A DNA stretch of 64,000 bases. Source: Adiantum capillus-veneris (lineage: Eukaryota > Streptophyta > Polypodiopsida > Polypodiales > Pteridaceae). Shown piece after piece: positions 10,581-22,054 of the stretch; position 1 is the first letter of the stretch, and each line of letters opens with the position of its first letter. The stretch covers positions 66,549,496-66,613,495 of the forward strand of contig CM043970.1 of NCBI GenBank assembly GCA_014529385.2, given 5' to 3'. Both the position numbers and the translations under genes were made by a program. Below the pieces are notes generated by a model. The model saw only the letters and a list, made by a program, of their open reading frames with translations, had not been told where the DNA came from and made no database searches.

Positions 10581-11802
10581 TGGTGCAGCCAAAGTGTGTC
10601 GACTCTAGAAGGTGGCATGAACAGGTGTGTACAGGAAAGTAGAAGCATGTCAAAGTACTGAAGCAGCTAGGAAGGTCTAGGGATGGCAGGTGGTAGCAAA
10701 AATGTATGCATGATGCGGCTTATAGGCCAAGGAAGTCTCCATGAGGGGCTAATTGGGGTAGCAGGTGAAGGAGATGCATAGTACAACTTTTGGGTCCAAA
10801 AATGAAGATCTTGAAGTGCTAAAGGGACAAGTCCAGATGACTCATCAAACTGAGCTACGGAGCCCAAGTTATTGAAGGTTAAAGATTTAGTGGTTTGCAG
10901 ATTCTTGCCGGACAAGGCATCTAGGGACAGGTGGTCCAAGTAGAACTTGGGGTATAGATGTGTAGAGCTCGATGCATGGAGCCTACCTGTCTTTTTGGAT
11001 TGCGGATCGGAGCTATGGTTTGCAAGATATGATCATTTGAAGTTTTTTCGGGGGTCGGGTCTGAGTCCACTTGGCCGCATTGGAGAACGTGCCATCTGGC
11101 ATATTTTGAGCCTCAATCAAGTTCTGGAGCAGGTTGTACATCATAAGGAGCTAGCAGGAAGTGACTGCATGACAAACGGAGTCCGGAGCGGAAAGATATG
11201 GAGGTCGGAAAATTGGGTGTCTTTGCCCGGAGTTGATGGCAGATAAATTAATCGTGTTTTGACGGCCTCGATTGGAGGGCTAAGGGAGTCATGAGTTGGC
11301 AAAAAGTTTGGGGAAAGCGGAGTCGGTGAAATGAATTTGTTGCCGGGTTCGATAGCTTTGCAGTTGGACCATCAGGGGCCAATTGGAAAGCAGGCAAAGC
11401 TGGGGGAAGACAAAGAGTGATTTTAAAAACATAGGGATGGTTTTGTTGATTTCAAAGGCTTGGGGCTCTGTAGAGCCGCCACGTGGCTGGGGTGGAGATC
11501 CCACATGCACGTTGAAAATCGGTGAGGCGGGGTACATAACCAAGACTGTGGCCCCTCCATTGTACACAAGAGGCGTGAGGGGAGCTTCCCTCCCCCTAGC
11601 TATGGTGTCTGTGGGTCGGCGCTGCGCGCAGGCGCTGCTGTGGGCGCCCGATGGCATGTTGGCGGTGGTTTTGGGCGGTGAAGAGAGTTAGCGGCGCCCA
11701 TGGGCGGCCGCATGGCGGTGTTTTGATGATGACGTGGCAAGCAGCTAGGGGACTTGTCCCGCGGCCATAGCGGCCCTCTTTTTAAGGTGAGGTAAGGGTT
11801 GT

Positions 11803-11837
<35 letters not shown>

Positions 11838-12670
11838 ATAGCGACATCGCTATTGCCTTGAGGGGAAGGGGTCCCACTGCAAGGAGGTGACGGTAAAGAC
11901 AATTGAAGAGCAAGACTAGGATACTCAAGGGCCAAGGAAAAAGAAGTCCAGCCGGCCAAAATCAAAGGACCAAGGGCCAAAGTGTGCACACCATGCAAAG
12001 CTTTCCAAAATAACATATGCTAAGTGTTGGCAATGCATAAAAATTCTAAAACAAACTCCAAATGGACTGCACGACATGGAATCACACCACATTTTTTCTT
12101 TTTTGAGATTTCTAAGCACACCTCTATAAAAGGAGGTTTTGGTTCATTTTTTGGGGTCTTTTGGCCAAAGAGGGTCTTTTGGCCAAGTTTGTCTTTTGAC
12201 CAATTGGCTTTTTTGCCTGTGTGAGTAAGTGAAAGCTTGAAGCTTGTGTAATGCCAAGCTTGCCATTGAAGCTGCATACATCGTTTGTACTACTCCCTAT
12301 GCAATAATACCACTCGTTTAGCCCCCGTCTCTTGTGTTTCTTCTCCCCATCCCCCTCCTCTTCTCTCTCTCTTCGTGTATTGGCCATTGCTTGCAGAGGG
12401 TTTGCCTTCAGCTTGAAGGGTGCTATCAAGAGGACAGATTAGGAGTGTTTCGTGATTCGAAAAGGGTGAGTTGAGCAGTGTGGGTGCATTTGTGTTGTGG
12501 ATGTTTTTTGCAAGGTGTGAGGTAGTTGTTTTGTATGCTAAAGCGGAGTTGTTAGTGAAAATAAGCCAATTTGAAGGTGTTTTTTGAGAGGTTAGGGGTG
12601 CTGTGGAATCCCTGAGCTATAGAGAGGCAAGTATTTGTGTGATGGGTGTGTTCCCTATTCTCCCTCTCCA
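10581..12670 (+). repeat. Solo LTR related to the TR-GAG element
   Basis: This 2,090-bp insertion splits ORF X copy 1. It begins TGGTGCAGCCAAAG and ends TCCCTCTCCA, matching the ends of the TR-GAG LTRs at 13911 and 17906. It also shares internal blocks such as AAATGTATGC and the segment before TAGGCCA. Flanks CCGT (10577-10580) and CCGC (12671-12674) look like a 4-bp target duplication with one change. No internal region or second LTR is present, so it is a solo LTR left by LTR-LTR recombination. Open frames within it (10667-12429, both strands) match nothing and lie in LTR sequence, so they are not called genes. Confidence 0.75.
11804..11835. repeat. Run of 32 C
   Basis: There are 32 consecutive cytosines inside the solo LTR. 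The TR-GAG LTRs lack a run of this size. Length may be unreliable because such runs are prone to sequencing and assembly error. A G-quadruplex on the other strand is possible. Confidence 0.9.
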
Positions 12671-13361
12671 CCGCCACCATCAACAAGAGGATCATAGAAG
12701 AGCCGACAATGCCACTCTACACAGCAGATATCTCGGAGCTTGAAGGGGCAAAGTTGATAGTCGACTCCCAGCCAGGTGGAGAAAGGCATGGCTGACGAAG
12801 TATCCATGGTACCTAATCCATTTGGTAGAGGCACCCAAAATCATCAGAGATAACCTAAGCTTCTGCCCTCTACCAAGGATGCAGACGTGGAAGGCTGAGG
12901 AGATACTACAAAGAAGCCAACCCACTTGGCTAAACTATCTGAAGCTACCCGGCTTGAAGACAGGCGAGAGAATAAGTGTTCAATACATGGTGAAAACCCT
13001 AATGGGCGCCATCAAATTGTTCACTGGCTTGCCTGACCTATCTTGCATTATGATGAGGAAGATTTGCAAAACCCTTTTGGTAGTCTTCGAGACGTTCAAA
13101 CCAGGCCAAGTGACAGACAATATCTTCTTCTTTCAAGATACTTACAGATGTTCATACGGTCTGTCTCGTCAGCCTTCCAAGGAGGTGATACATGCATTGT
13201 ATCAAAGGATCATGTTTCTGCCATCCTATCACCTCCAGGCCTTTGAAGAAGCTTTCTACACCGGCTTCTTCATCATCAACACTGATATATTTAGCCCAAC
13301 ACTACAGGATTTACATGCAAGATACGAGTCGCTGCTCAAGATGCGTGAAACCATAAAATGA
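12671..13361 (+). pseudogene. ORF X copy 1, C-terminal domain
   Basis: After the solo LTR the ORF X sequence resumes. The largest open piece is 12822-13361 (179 aa). Features shared with copy 2 (32184-32816): LPRMQTWKAEEILQR, QPTWLNYLKLP, GERISVQYMVKTL, DLSCIMMRKICKTLL, FFFQDTYRC, EVIHALYQRIMFLPSYHLQA and EEAFYTGFF. It looks like a folded alpha-helical domain with conserved aromatic residues. I do not recognise it. It ends at a TGA shortly before the polypurine tract, so ORF X is the last gene of the element. Confidence 0.72.
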
Positions 13362-13397
13362 AGAAGCATCTCAACAGCCATATCAGGGACGACATGA

Positions 13398-13413
13398 GCA
13401 AGGAGGGGGGGAG
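13398..13413 (+). other. Polypurine tract before LTR2
   Basis: A purine run (AAGGAGGGGGGGAGAG region) directly precedes LTR2. The matching tract before LTR3 (32887-32901) is AAGGAGGGAGGGAG. This is the plus-strand primer site used in reverse transcription. Confidence 0.8.
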
Positions 13414-13910
13414 AGTTAGAAGTTGGACACACCCTACGAAAAATGACGGCTCGATAGATTATCATTTTTTTTGTAATTATTCATTTATTGAGAAAACTCA
13501 GCATTTCACCTTGTAAATATTGGGGCTTACAGAAGTTTCTAGATTATATCCCAGTTTTGACATTTAGATTGAGTAGATGGTTGATTTGGAACTTTAGGGT
13601 TTGATAATTGTAAGGTACTTATACCACTTTTTGACCTTAATGAAGGACCTTTGTCATTTTAAAAAGTTTTGAAGTCTGTGAGTTAGCGTACTGTGTACGA
13701 GAGAGAGGGTGAGCTTCATCTTGATGCTACGTGTGCAACGATGGTCGGAATCGAGTGCGGAGAAGTGCAGCGTGTTGCCCCCAACGCGACCTACATGCCA
13801 ATACCTACATTGCGCGTGTACGGTCCGGTTTTGCGAGCTCTATCTACGAGCTTCATTTGGTGATTCGGTGAGCATATGTTATTCGATTTTGCATTGCAGT
13901 ATGTGCACAC
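13414..13910 (+). repeat. LTR2 of element A, 5' part
   Basis: The first 497 bases of the middle LTR. It begins AGTTAGAAGTTGGACACACC, so the usual leading TG has become AG. It breaks off at 13910 where the TR-GAG element is inserted and resumes at 19676. It differs more from LTR1 and LTR3 here than they do from each other. Confidence 0.88.
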
Positions 13911-15405
13911 TAGTGCAACCAAAATTGGTCCGCGCTATAAAGTGTGCTATGAAGTGCAAAGGGTGCTAGCATGCGCATGAAAAAGCGCTAAAGCAGGTAT
14001 GAAGGCCCTAGGCAGGAGAGTGGATGTGGAAATGTATGCTTAAAGTGGTTTTTTAGGCCAGGGGGGGCTCCAAATTGGGATAACTGAGATGGAAGGTCAA
14101 GGTGTCCAAAGTGCAGGAATGTGTCCTAGAATTAAGTGTTCGAGGTGCTCTAGAAGCCCGTCCAGACAGCTCGTCAAACGGAGCCACGATGTGAAAGATA
14201 TGTCAGTCCGAAGATGGAAGGCTTCGCAGGTCCCGATGGGTAGAGCAAGTACAGACAGGTGGCCAAAACTGAGATAAGTGGATACACATGTAAAGCTCAA
14301 GTTGTGGAGCATGCCGGTCATTTCGGTTTGCCATTCAGAGCTCAGATGGGCAAGTTATGGCCTGAGGAATATTTGTCGGGGGTGGTCGGATACGTGCTCA
14401 TTGGGCCACGTTGGAAAGCGCGCACACATAAGTTTTCTTGATCTCGCTAGAGTTCTAGAAAGTTGGATGCGATATGGGAAGTCAACCTAACTTTACGGCT
14501 GGCTTATCAGAGTTGTGGACGTCGGGATACGTCCTAGCCAAGCTCGCGGACAATTGAGAAAAAATGCGGGTTGGGTTTTTTCCAGAGTTATGGGTCGCCG
14601 TTCGAGGATACGAAGGGCTGAAAGGTGGTGGGGTTCTTAGCATATGGCTTGGACGAGATGAAATTTGGTTTGGCAAGGCTGAGCTAAAACCTGACGAATA
14701 TGCGGGTTTTTGAGCATCGATGGCATGCGGAAAAGAGACTTGGTGATTAAAGTCTTTGATTGTAAGTTGAAAATGGAAAAAGTGACCCTCAAAGCTAAGA
14801 GCAAAAAAATCGAGGAGAGGGAAGAGAAAGAAAAAATGAAGCCTCAAAGAGGCGGTGGCGCCAGGCGTTGTTGCTTAAGATAAAAAGTTTTTTTCCCTTT
14901 GTTGAAGCTAGGAGGTAAAGTGAAAAAAGAGGAAGGGCAATGGCTTCGAAGAAGAAAAAGGGAGGTTTTTTCTTTGGCTGGGGGGGAAGAAGAAAAGAAT
15001 TGTTAAGGAGGAAAGACTAAAGCTTCGTGCGCTTGGCAAAGAAAGCCGACACACGATGGTGAAGGGTTGTTCATGAAGCGACTCGAAAGAGCGAAAGATT
15101 TGCAAGAGAAGGGGCTAGCGAGGGCTGCCAAGAGGAGAAGATTTTGTTGAAGTAAATCCAGTGGTGAATGTTCCCGTCAAAGTGTGTGCCGACGGAGTCG
15201 AGTGGTGAGGGCGGTGTGTGCCCCTCGGTATGGATTGATGATGGCCATGGCGCGACCTAGAGCACGCCACATGAGTTTTGTACATGGTGTGTAAAGAAGC
15301 TATCATTGCCGATTTTTTGGCGTTGTCTTTCCCCCCTTTCTTCTTTGCTCATCTCTAGGATGTGTGGTGCCGGTGTGTGTGAGCGTGTGCGTCCCCCGGT
15401 CCCCT

Positions 15406-15437
<32 letters not shown>

Positions 15438-15659
15438 GTGTTAAATTGTGGAAGTGCGAGAAGCGGGCAAGATCGGTGTGGTAGTTGTCTGAGGATTGTG
15501 CAAATTGTTTGTGCATTGGGCGAAGTGCAGGCGAGGCCATGCTAGTGTGAATCGTCTTTTTTGAAGGTATTTTCGAGAGGACAGGGGTGTTGTGAATACC
15601 CTCAGCTATATAGAGGCCATTGCGTGTGTGTCAGGTGTGTTCCCCATTCCCCCTCTCCA
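13911..15659 (+). repeat. TR-GAG element, 5' LTR
   Basis: A 1,749-bp direct repeat of 17906-19675. It starts TAGTGCAACC (TG changed to TA) and ends CCCCCTCTCCA. The flank ACAC (13907-13910) pairs with ACGC at 19676-19679 as a probable 4-bp target duplication with one change. It contains (GT)n and (GA)n runs near 15408-15436. Both strands carry chance open frames. Confidence 0.85.
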
Positions 15660-15664
15660 TCTTC

Positions 15665-15682
15665 TAGTGCCCCCACTGAGGA
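15665..15682 (+). other. Primer-site-like motif of TR-GAG element
   Basis: TAGTGCCCCCACTGAGGA lies five bases after the 5' LTR. The Tat element D has TGGTGCCCCCACTGAGGA at the same place (22266), one base different. I could not assign the primer tRNA with certainty. Confidence 0.6.
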
Positions 15683-15691
15683 GCACACTGA

Positions 15692-17720
15692 TTGCTCCCT
15701 AGTGATGTGTTTATAAGCAAAAATGTGGCAAAGTGTTGGCCCAATTTTCAATGTGGTGAAGAAGGTGCGGATGAGTGGCTGACAGATTTCGAGTTATTTA
15801 TGCTCTCATTGCAAATGTGGAGTGATGAAGAAAAGCTGGAGACAGTTCCGTTGGTGCTGCGAGGTAAAGCAAAAGCCTGGTTTGATGGTCTGGAAGCTGC
15901 AAGTAGGCAGGATTGGGTTGGTTTTCGAGAGCGGTTTCTCTACAAGTTTCACAAAGTGGTGTCGGCTGCTGAGGCGTATGCAAAGATTTAAGGGCTGCAA
16001 CAAGAAGTAAGTGGAAATTTTGATGCTTTTGTTGATCAATTTGAAGCTTGTTGGAGTGATCTGGTTGCTGCTACCCAAGTGGTCAATGCGGATGGTTTCA
16101 AGCTGGAGAAATTCCTAGCTTGCCCGTGTCCTCGAGTTCGAGATAAGGTGGATGATGAAGAGCCAAAGACTTATGCCGAGGCAGTCAGAGTTGCCAGGGT
16201 GAAGAGCAGGAAAATGAAAAGAAAGCTGGAGTTAGGCTTGTTAAAGCCTGCAGATTGTGTCCATGTTGAAGCAACAGTTTGTTCTATGGGCCCGTCGAGG
16301 ATGGTGCCAGTGACCCGAAGTGTGGAGCCTGTTAGGGTAAGACCTATGATTGACTATGTTCCTTGGGAATTACCTGTTGGGTGAAGCGTCTATGCCGATT
16401 GTGGAGGAGCTTGGCAGTGAAGATGAGCCTTTTGTTAAAAAGAGATTGTGTGTAGAGGAGCTAGCAAATGCCAAGTGTCCTGTACAACTTGAAGAGGTGG
16501 AGCCTGTTCTCGTGGAGTGCTTGTATGAATGGTTAACAGATCGTGGCCAAATGGTAAGTGCCGAGAGCTTGGGGTTGGATGATGAAAATGGGCACAACAA
16601 TGGTCCAGCTTTTGTGGAGCATCTAGACGATGATGATGATGATCTCGAATCGGCCTATGGTGAAGATGATGAGGCTACAAGCTCATGATTCTGGGAAACG
16701 AGTGAGGAGGATAGAGATACAAGCTGGGAGACAGAATCCAAAGAGGCGATGCTGGTAAAGGCAAGGTTACCCTGTTATATGCATGAAGATGTGGTGGTTG
16801 CCACTATAAATGAAGAGCAAAGACGAGTGTCCGAGCTTGAGAGCGACGACACGCAGGTGAGGGTGTTGTGTGGTAGCATGCTGATGACGATGATCATCAA
16901 GGTAGCTGTGGAAGGTTCTTTGATTGTACGACAGATACAAGCGTTTCCCAAGAAGGAGAGAGTTGTTGTGGCTGAGGAAGAAGAACAGGTTGAAGAAGAT
17001 GGCATGCAAGAGGTATTGGACGCTCATAAAGAAGAAGAGCAGCTCCAGCTAGCTATGGATTGCACGAGAGATGCCTTGGATACGAGTTCTTTTGAGCAGG
17101 TATGCTTGGATGATGAAACTGAATGGGGGTTTGATGACCCGGTGGGTGAGATGGATGAAGAGACACAAGTGATGGCTAGAAACGCTTTGACCAGAATGCA
17201 GGTGATACGAGGGTCTGTCCCTCTGCAAATGGAGGTTTCTTTGGGGGAGCAAAAGTCTGTTGCTATGGTGGTGCCGACAGAGGCAGGTAAGGAGGTGAGT
17301 ATGGAAGTGATGGTGACCAAGGTGCCAATGTTGAAAAAGTTGCCCGCTAAGCAGAGTGGTTCTCTTGAACATGAAGAAAAGTCCAAGGGTGTAGACTTGT
17401 TCGAGCTGTCAAAGGAAATTTGTGTATGGTGGTTGAAGGGGATGCTGATAAACGCAGCTGTGTAGTGGGCTGTTGAGCAGGTGTAGGATTTGATCGAAGA
17501 GGATCTCGCTTTATATGGTTGGGAGGGAAGGCATGGTATGTTCAATGTGAATGATGATGTGCACTCGGAGAGTGGCGATGCTTTTGGTGGTGGTGTTTTG
17601 GAAGTGGACAGTGTGCCAATGGATGCTTGGAGCGATGGAAGCATGGAGAGAACAACTTATGCTACCATGGTACAGGTGGATGGACGGGATCAATGCCAGG
17701 TGTTTGATCCAGGTGGATGA
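15692..17720 (+). pseudogene. TR-GAG gag-only ORF, broken
   Basis: This is the only coding region between the two LTRs. The first part has a Retrotrans_gag-like capsid domain: DEWLTDFELFMLSLQMW, ETVPLVLRGKAKAWFDGLE and DWVGFRERFLYKFHKVV, with the conserved Trp, Leu and Phe spacing. A TAA at 15989 interrupts the frame (probably a former Leu codon). The frame continues to 16384 with the C-terminal capsid part (KTYAEAVRVARVKS). After a frameshift, 16350-16688 and 16749-17465 form a long, very acidic tail with stops at 16686 and 17463; 17490-17720 is in the same frame. No zinc knuckle, protease, RT or integrase is seen, so the element is non-autonomous. The acidic tail has no recognised domain. 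Confidence 0.82.
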
Positions 17721-17889
17721 TGGCAGGTAAAGCAGGGGGTTGGGCAACCCGCATGAACAAAGGCAGGGGGTAGTAGATGCTAGGTTTGTACATATATTAG
17801 GTGGTTTTGTGATGTGTAGAGAGTTTGTTTGGGTGTGACAGTTTTTTAGTGCAATAAGCCTGTTTGCGTTTGAACATGAATGTTCAACA

Positions 17890-17905
17890 AGGGGATGGGC
17901 AATGA
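17890..17905 (+). other. TR-GAG polypurine tract region
   Basis: The purine-rich stretch AAGGGGATGGGCAATGA lies just before the 3' LTR at 17906. It is weaker than a perfect tract but in the expected place. Confidence 0.55.
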
Positions 17906-19417
17906 TGGTGCAACCAAAGTTGGTCCGCGTTATAACGTGTGCTATGCAGTGCAAAGGGTGCTAGCATGCACATGACAAAGGGCTAAAGCAGGTATGAAGG
18001 CCCTGGGCAGGAGAGTGGATATGGAAATGTATGCTTAAAGTGGTTTTTTAGGCCAGGGGGGCCTCCAAATTGGGATAATTGAGATGGAAGGTCAAGGTGT
18101 CCAAAGTGCAGGAATGTGTCCTAGAATTAAGTATTCGAGGTGCTCTAGAAGCCCGTCCAGACAACTCGTCAAACGGAGCCACGATGTGAAAGATATGTCA
18201 GTCCGAAGATGGAAGGCTTTGCAGGTCCCGATGGGCAGAGCAAGTACAGACAGGTGGCCAAAACTGGGATAAGTGGATACACATGTAAAGCTCAAGTTGT
18301 GGATCATGCCAGTCGTTTCGGTTTGCCATTCAGAGCTCAGATGGGCAAGTTATGGCCTGAGGAATATTTGTCGGGGGTGGTCGGATACGTGCTCATTGGG
18401 CCACGTTGGAAAGCGCACACACATAAGTTTTCTTGATCTTGCTAGAGTTCTAGAAAGTTGGATGCGATATGGAAAGTCAACCTAAGTTTACAGCTAGCTT
18501 ATCACATTTGTGGACGTCAGGATACGTCCTAGCCAAGCTCGCAGACAACTGAGAAAAAATGAGGGTTGGTTTTTATCTAGAGTTATGGGTCACCGTTCGA
18601 GGATACGAAGGGCTGAAAGGTGGTGGGGTTCTTAGGATATGGCTTCGATGAGATGAAATTTGGTTTGGCAAGGCCGAGCTAAAACCAGACGAATGTGTGT
18701 GGGTTTTTGAGAACCAATGGCATGCGAAAAAGAGACTTGGTGATTAAAGTCTTTGATTGTAAGTTGAAAATGGAAAAAGTGACCCTCCAAGCTAAGAGGA
18801 AAAAAATAGAGGAGAAGAAAGAGAAAGAAAAAATGAAGCCTCAAAGAGGCAGGGCTGCCCGGCGTTGTTGCTTAAGATGGAAAGTTTTTTTCCCTTGGTT
18901 GAAGCTAGGAAGTAAAGTGAAAAAAGAGGAAGGGCAATGGCTTCGAAGAAGAAAAAGGGAGGTTTTTTCTTTGTCTCGGGGGGAAGAAGAAAAGAATTGT
19001 GCAGGAGGAAAGAGTAAAGCTTCGTGCGCTTGGCAAACGGAGCCGACACACGATGGTGAAGAGTTGTTCAAGAAGCGGCTTGAAAGAGCAAAGGATTTGC
19101 AAGAGAAGGGGCCAACGAGGGCTGCAAAGAGGAGAAGATTTTATCGAAGTAAAGCCAATGGTGAATGTTCTCGTCGAAGTGTGTGCCGATGGAGTCGAGT
19201 GGCGAGGGAGGTGTGTGCCCCTTGGTATGGATTGATGATGGCCATGGCGCGACCTAGAGCAGGCCACATGAGTTTTGTACATGGTGTGTAAAGAAGCTAT
19301 CATTGCCGATTTTTTGGCGTTGTCTTTCCCCCCCTTCTCCCCTTTCTTCTTTGTTCGTCTCTAGGATGTGTGGTGCCGGTGTGTGTGAGCACGTGCATCC
19401 CCCGGGCCCCCTGTGTG

Positions 19418-19455
<38 letters not shown>

Positions 19456-19675
19456 GTTGAATTGTGGAAGTGCGAGAAGCGGGCAAGATCAGTGTGGTAG
19501 TTGTCTGAGGATTGTGCAGAGTGTTTGTGCATTGGGCGAAGTGCAGGCGAGGCCCTGCTAGTGTGAATCGTCTTTTTTGAAGGTGTTTTCGAGAGGACAG
19601 GGATGCTGTGAATACTCTCAGCTATATATAGGCCATTGCGTGTGTGTCGGGTGTGTTCCCAATTCCCCCTCTCCA
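17906..19675 (+). repeat. TR-GAG element, 3' LTR
   Basis: A 1,770-bp repeat of 13911-15659, starting TGGTGCAACC and ending CCCCCTCTCCA. A (GA)n run of about 30 bases sits near 19424-19453. An open frame at 18695-19291 (198 aa, Lys/Arg-rich) lies wholly in the LTR. It is not open in the 5' LTR copy, so it is not called a gene. Confidence 0.86.
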
Positions 19676-20111
19676 ACGCGTTCACATTGAGTAGAGCTAC
19701 ACATCAGGCACTTTAGATTTTGGAAACGAAGACTTGCAAATTTCAGCCAGACATCCTACGTGATTTTGCACCGTGTGTTTTGGGTTGGGGTTTTGGTTCA
19801 AAGACCTTAGGGAGAGCGACCTATTGGTGTTAGTAGGGTCTCCTTTAAGTTTTGTGGTGTTTTGAGATTGTTTGATGGGTGTTCGGCTCTAGAAAGCGTT
19901 ATAGGAAGTTTCCTCTTATGAACTCTTGAACGCTGTAGCTTTGACATTGGGTAAAGACCTCTGTAGGAATTAGTTAGGAGTCGGTCGAGTGTAGGTTGAC
20001 ACCCTATGCTTGCTTCCACGCGCCTGCGGGTCGAGCTTCGTCTTGAGGTGGCAAATCTTGTTAGGGGAGTTCTTGCTGTGCTGACGTCCGTTGTGGCGTA
20101 TCCGTCCAACA
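19676..20111 (+). repeat. LTR2 of element A, 3' part
   Basis: LTR2 resumes with ACGCGTTCACATTGAGTAGAG and ends CCGTCCAACA. The half-palindrome AGACATCCTACGTG is at 19749. Unlike LTR1 and LTR4, no primer site follows. The next bases (TCAATTTTCAAGTCATTTGG) correspond to 7749 in copy 1, so about 6 kb of 5' internal DNA is missing here. Confidence 0.88.
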
Positions 20112-20201
20112 TCAATTTTCAAGTCATTTGGATAGTAGAACTCAATTTCTCAGTGAATATGGAAAAAAGCTAACTTCCGACTACTGAGTGCAACAGGATC
20201 T

Positions 20202-20710
20202 ATGGCAGCTGCAAAAGCACCGGCAAAGAAGAAGAGGATGAGCATAAAAGATTACTTGGAAGAAGTAGAGCCCTTTGTCATCCCAGAAGGAACACTGAAG
20301 CCAACCAGCACGTGGATTCAGGAGGATTTGCTAGAGTCTAATGACTTGAAGATCTACCAGGGCACATTCAAGGATACTGAAGGAAATGCAATAGAGCTAC
20401 CCATGCTACCTCGGGAGCTCAATGAGTTTGTCAGAAGCAAGATGGGAGAATACCTAGAGAAGATAGATCTCCATAACTACTTTGAAGCTCTGCTAGCGGG
20501 AATCGACATCAAAAGAGTTTGGAAATTTGTAACTACAATCAAAGAAGATGGAGTGGCCAGAGTCACTGATCTGCAGGGCAAGCCGGACACTATGATTGTA
20601 ATCACAGAGAGAATGGTGGCGGTAGCACTAGACCTCTCCAACAAAGGGGATAGTGTAACCAAAAGAAGAGATGAAGTCAAGGTGTACTCGGAAAAGAAAA
20701 ACAACTACAT
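20202..20710 (+). pseudogene. ORF X copy 2, N-terminal domain (first part)
   Basis: The start (MAAAKAPAKKKRMSIKDYLE) and the next 169 codons closely match copy 1 at 7841. The upstream 90 bases match too, including AGTGCAACAGGATCT before the ATG. The frame is cut at 20710 by insertion of element D, which adds a few foreign codons before a stop at 20769. The gene resumes at 29949. Confidence 0.8.
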
Positions 20711-21543
20711 TGATGGGGGCTTTTCACAAGCCAAGCTCCCATATCCCTCTTCTCTCGTTCCCACCCCATGAAAACCCCTTCTTAGGGAGGGCGTGATAAA
20801 AGGCATTGGAAAAAGTAAGAAAAAAATAAAGTATGATTATGTAAATATATAAGAAAGGTAAAATAGGCCACCTCATGCCTGCGGGGTAGCCCATCCCCAC
20901 CTTGCCTCCTTTTTCTTCACTGTTGCCCCGCCGTGTGTCCCTTTTCCTCTCCTCCACTCAAAAGGTCAACCCCCTCTCTCTTCCCCTTGTCCTTTCTCCT
21001 TTCTCTCTCCCCTCAAGCTACCCCACCTCTCACCAATAATGCATTCTAACTCACCAATAATGCACCCTAACTCACATGCAACTTACCCTATCTTCCAAAA
21101 TAGTATACCCCACCCCCCCTTTCTCTCTCCTATCATATTCCATGACCCAAATACCCTCCTCTCTCTCTAAAGGGCGCCATGTCTCTTGTCTTGTAGCTAA
21201 ATAACCTCCCCCACACTCACACACACTCAGTTTCATTGGAAAAGGTGCCCATAGACCCATCCCCACCAGGTGGTTAACTGATTTTTCTTGTGTTCATACA
21301 CATCTGCACATAGATTCACCTCTGAACACACTCCCCTCTCTCCCCTCTTGTAATTACTTTAGTCTCCATGTCACCTCTCACTTTTTTTCATCAACCCATC
21401 TCTCTCTCTTAGTCTCTCTCTCATGAGACTTCTGTTCTGGCATATATACACACAGCCAGACAAGTGGGGCCCACAGTCACATGGCCTATGTAGATAATGA
21501 TTTCTTCATTTCTAAATTCTATAATTTCTCCCCCCTCCTTCCC

Positions 21544-21551
21544 TATATAAA
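21544..21551 (+). promoter_or_regulatory. TATA box in element D 5' LTR
   Basis: TATATAAA followed by a G-rich and then CA-rich stretch, 294 bases upstream of AATAAA. The same box is in the 3' LTR at 29235-29242. It is the likely core promoter of element D, with U3/R boundary just downstream. Confidence 0.65.
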
Positions 21552-21844
21552 GAGGGGTCACCATCACACTAAAGACACAACATCACCAAAGAACACACTA
21601 TGCACTGTGTGTGCCTAGTGCACACACACACACCTACACCATCACCGCAATCACCATGCTTGTCTTGAGCATGACCTCTACACCCTTGGCTATGGAAGAT
21701 GAAGGGAAACTAAGTGAAGGATGATGGCCATAACCCTCGTGCGAGTCTTCGCCATCAACTCCCACGTATACGCCATGTGCTCTACCACTCTCTCCCTTCT
21801 CATTCCCCTACCCTATGCTCCCCATTTCATCGCCTTATTCTCTA

Positions 21845-21850
21845 AATAAA
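21845..21850 (+). terminator. Poly(A) signal in element D 5' LTR
   Basis: AATAAA in a context repeated exactly in the 3' LTR (29538-29543). In the 3' LTR it would end the element transcript. Confidence 0.5.
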
Positions 21851-22015
21851 GCTTGAGGTTTTCTGAGTATGTTTTCTTGCAATTTTTTGCCCATGTGAGG
21901 TGTGCGGAATCGCCACCTAGTCTTGTGTTTGGAGTGAGCTTGTGTATGTGTGAAGGGTGTGCGGATTCGCCATCCTTTTGTGGTGCCTAAGTACTAATCC
22001 GCTATATCCCCTCCC

Positions 22016-22054
<39 letters not shown>

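Noticed and set aside
11289-12016. Open frames on both strands around the C run
   Set aside because: They lie in solo LTR sequence, use the homopolymer, and have no recognisable motif.
17024-17644. 206-aa minus-strand frame opposite the TR-GAG ORF
   Set aside because: It is the antisense shadow of the acidic gag tail; the plus-strand capsid motifs show the true direction.
18695-19291. 198-aa Lys/Arg-rich frame as a gene
   Set aside because: It lies entirely in the TR-GAG 3' LTR; the matching 5' LTR region (14690-15290) is not open through the same span.
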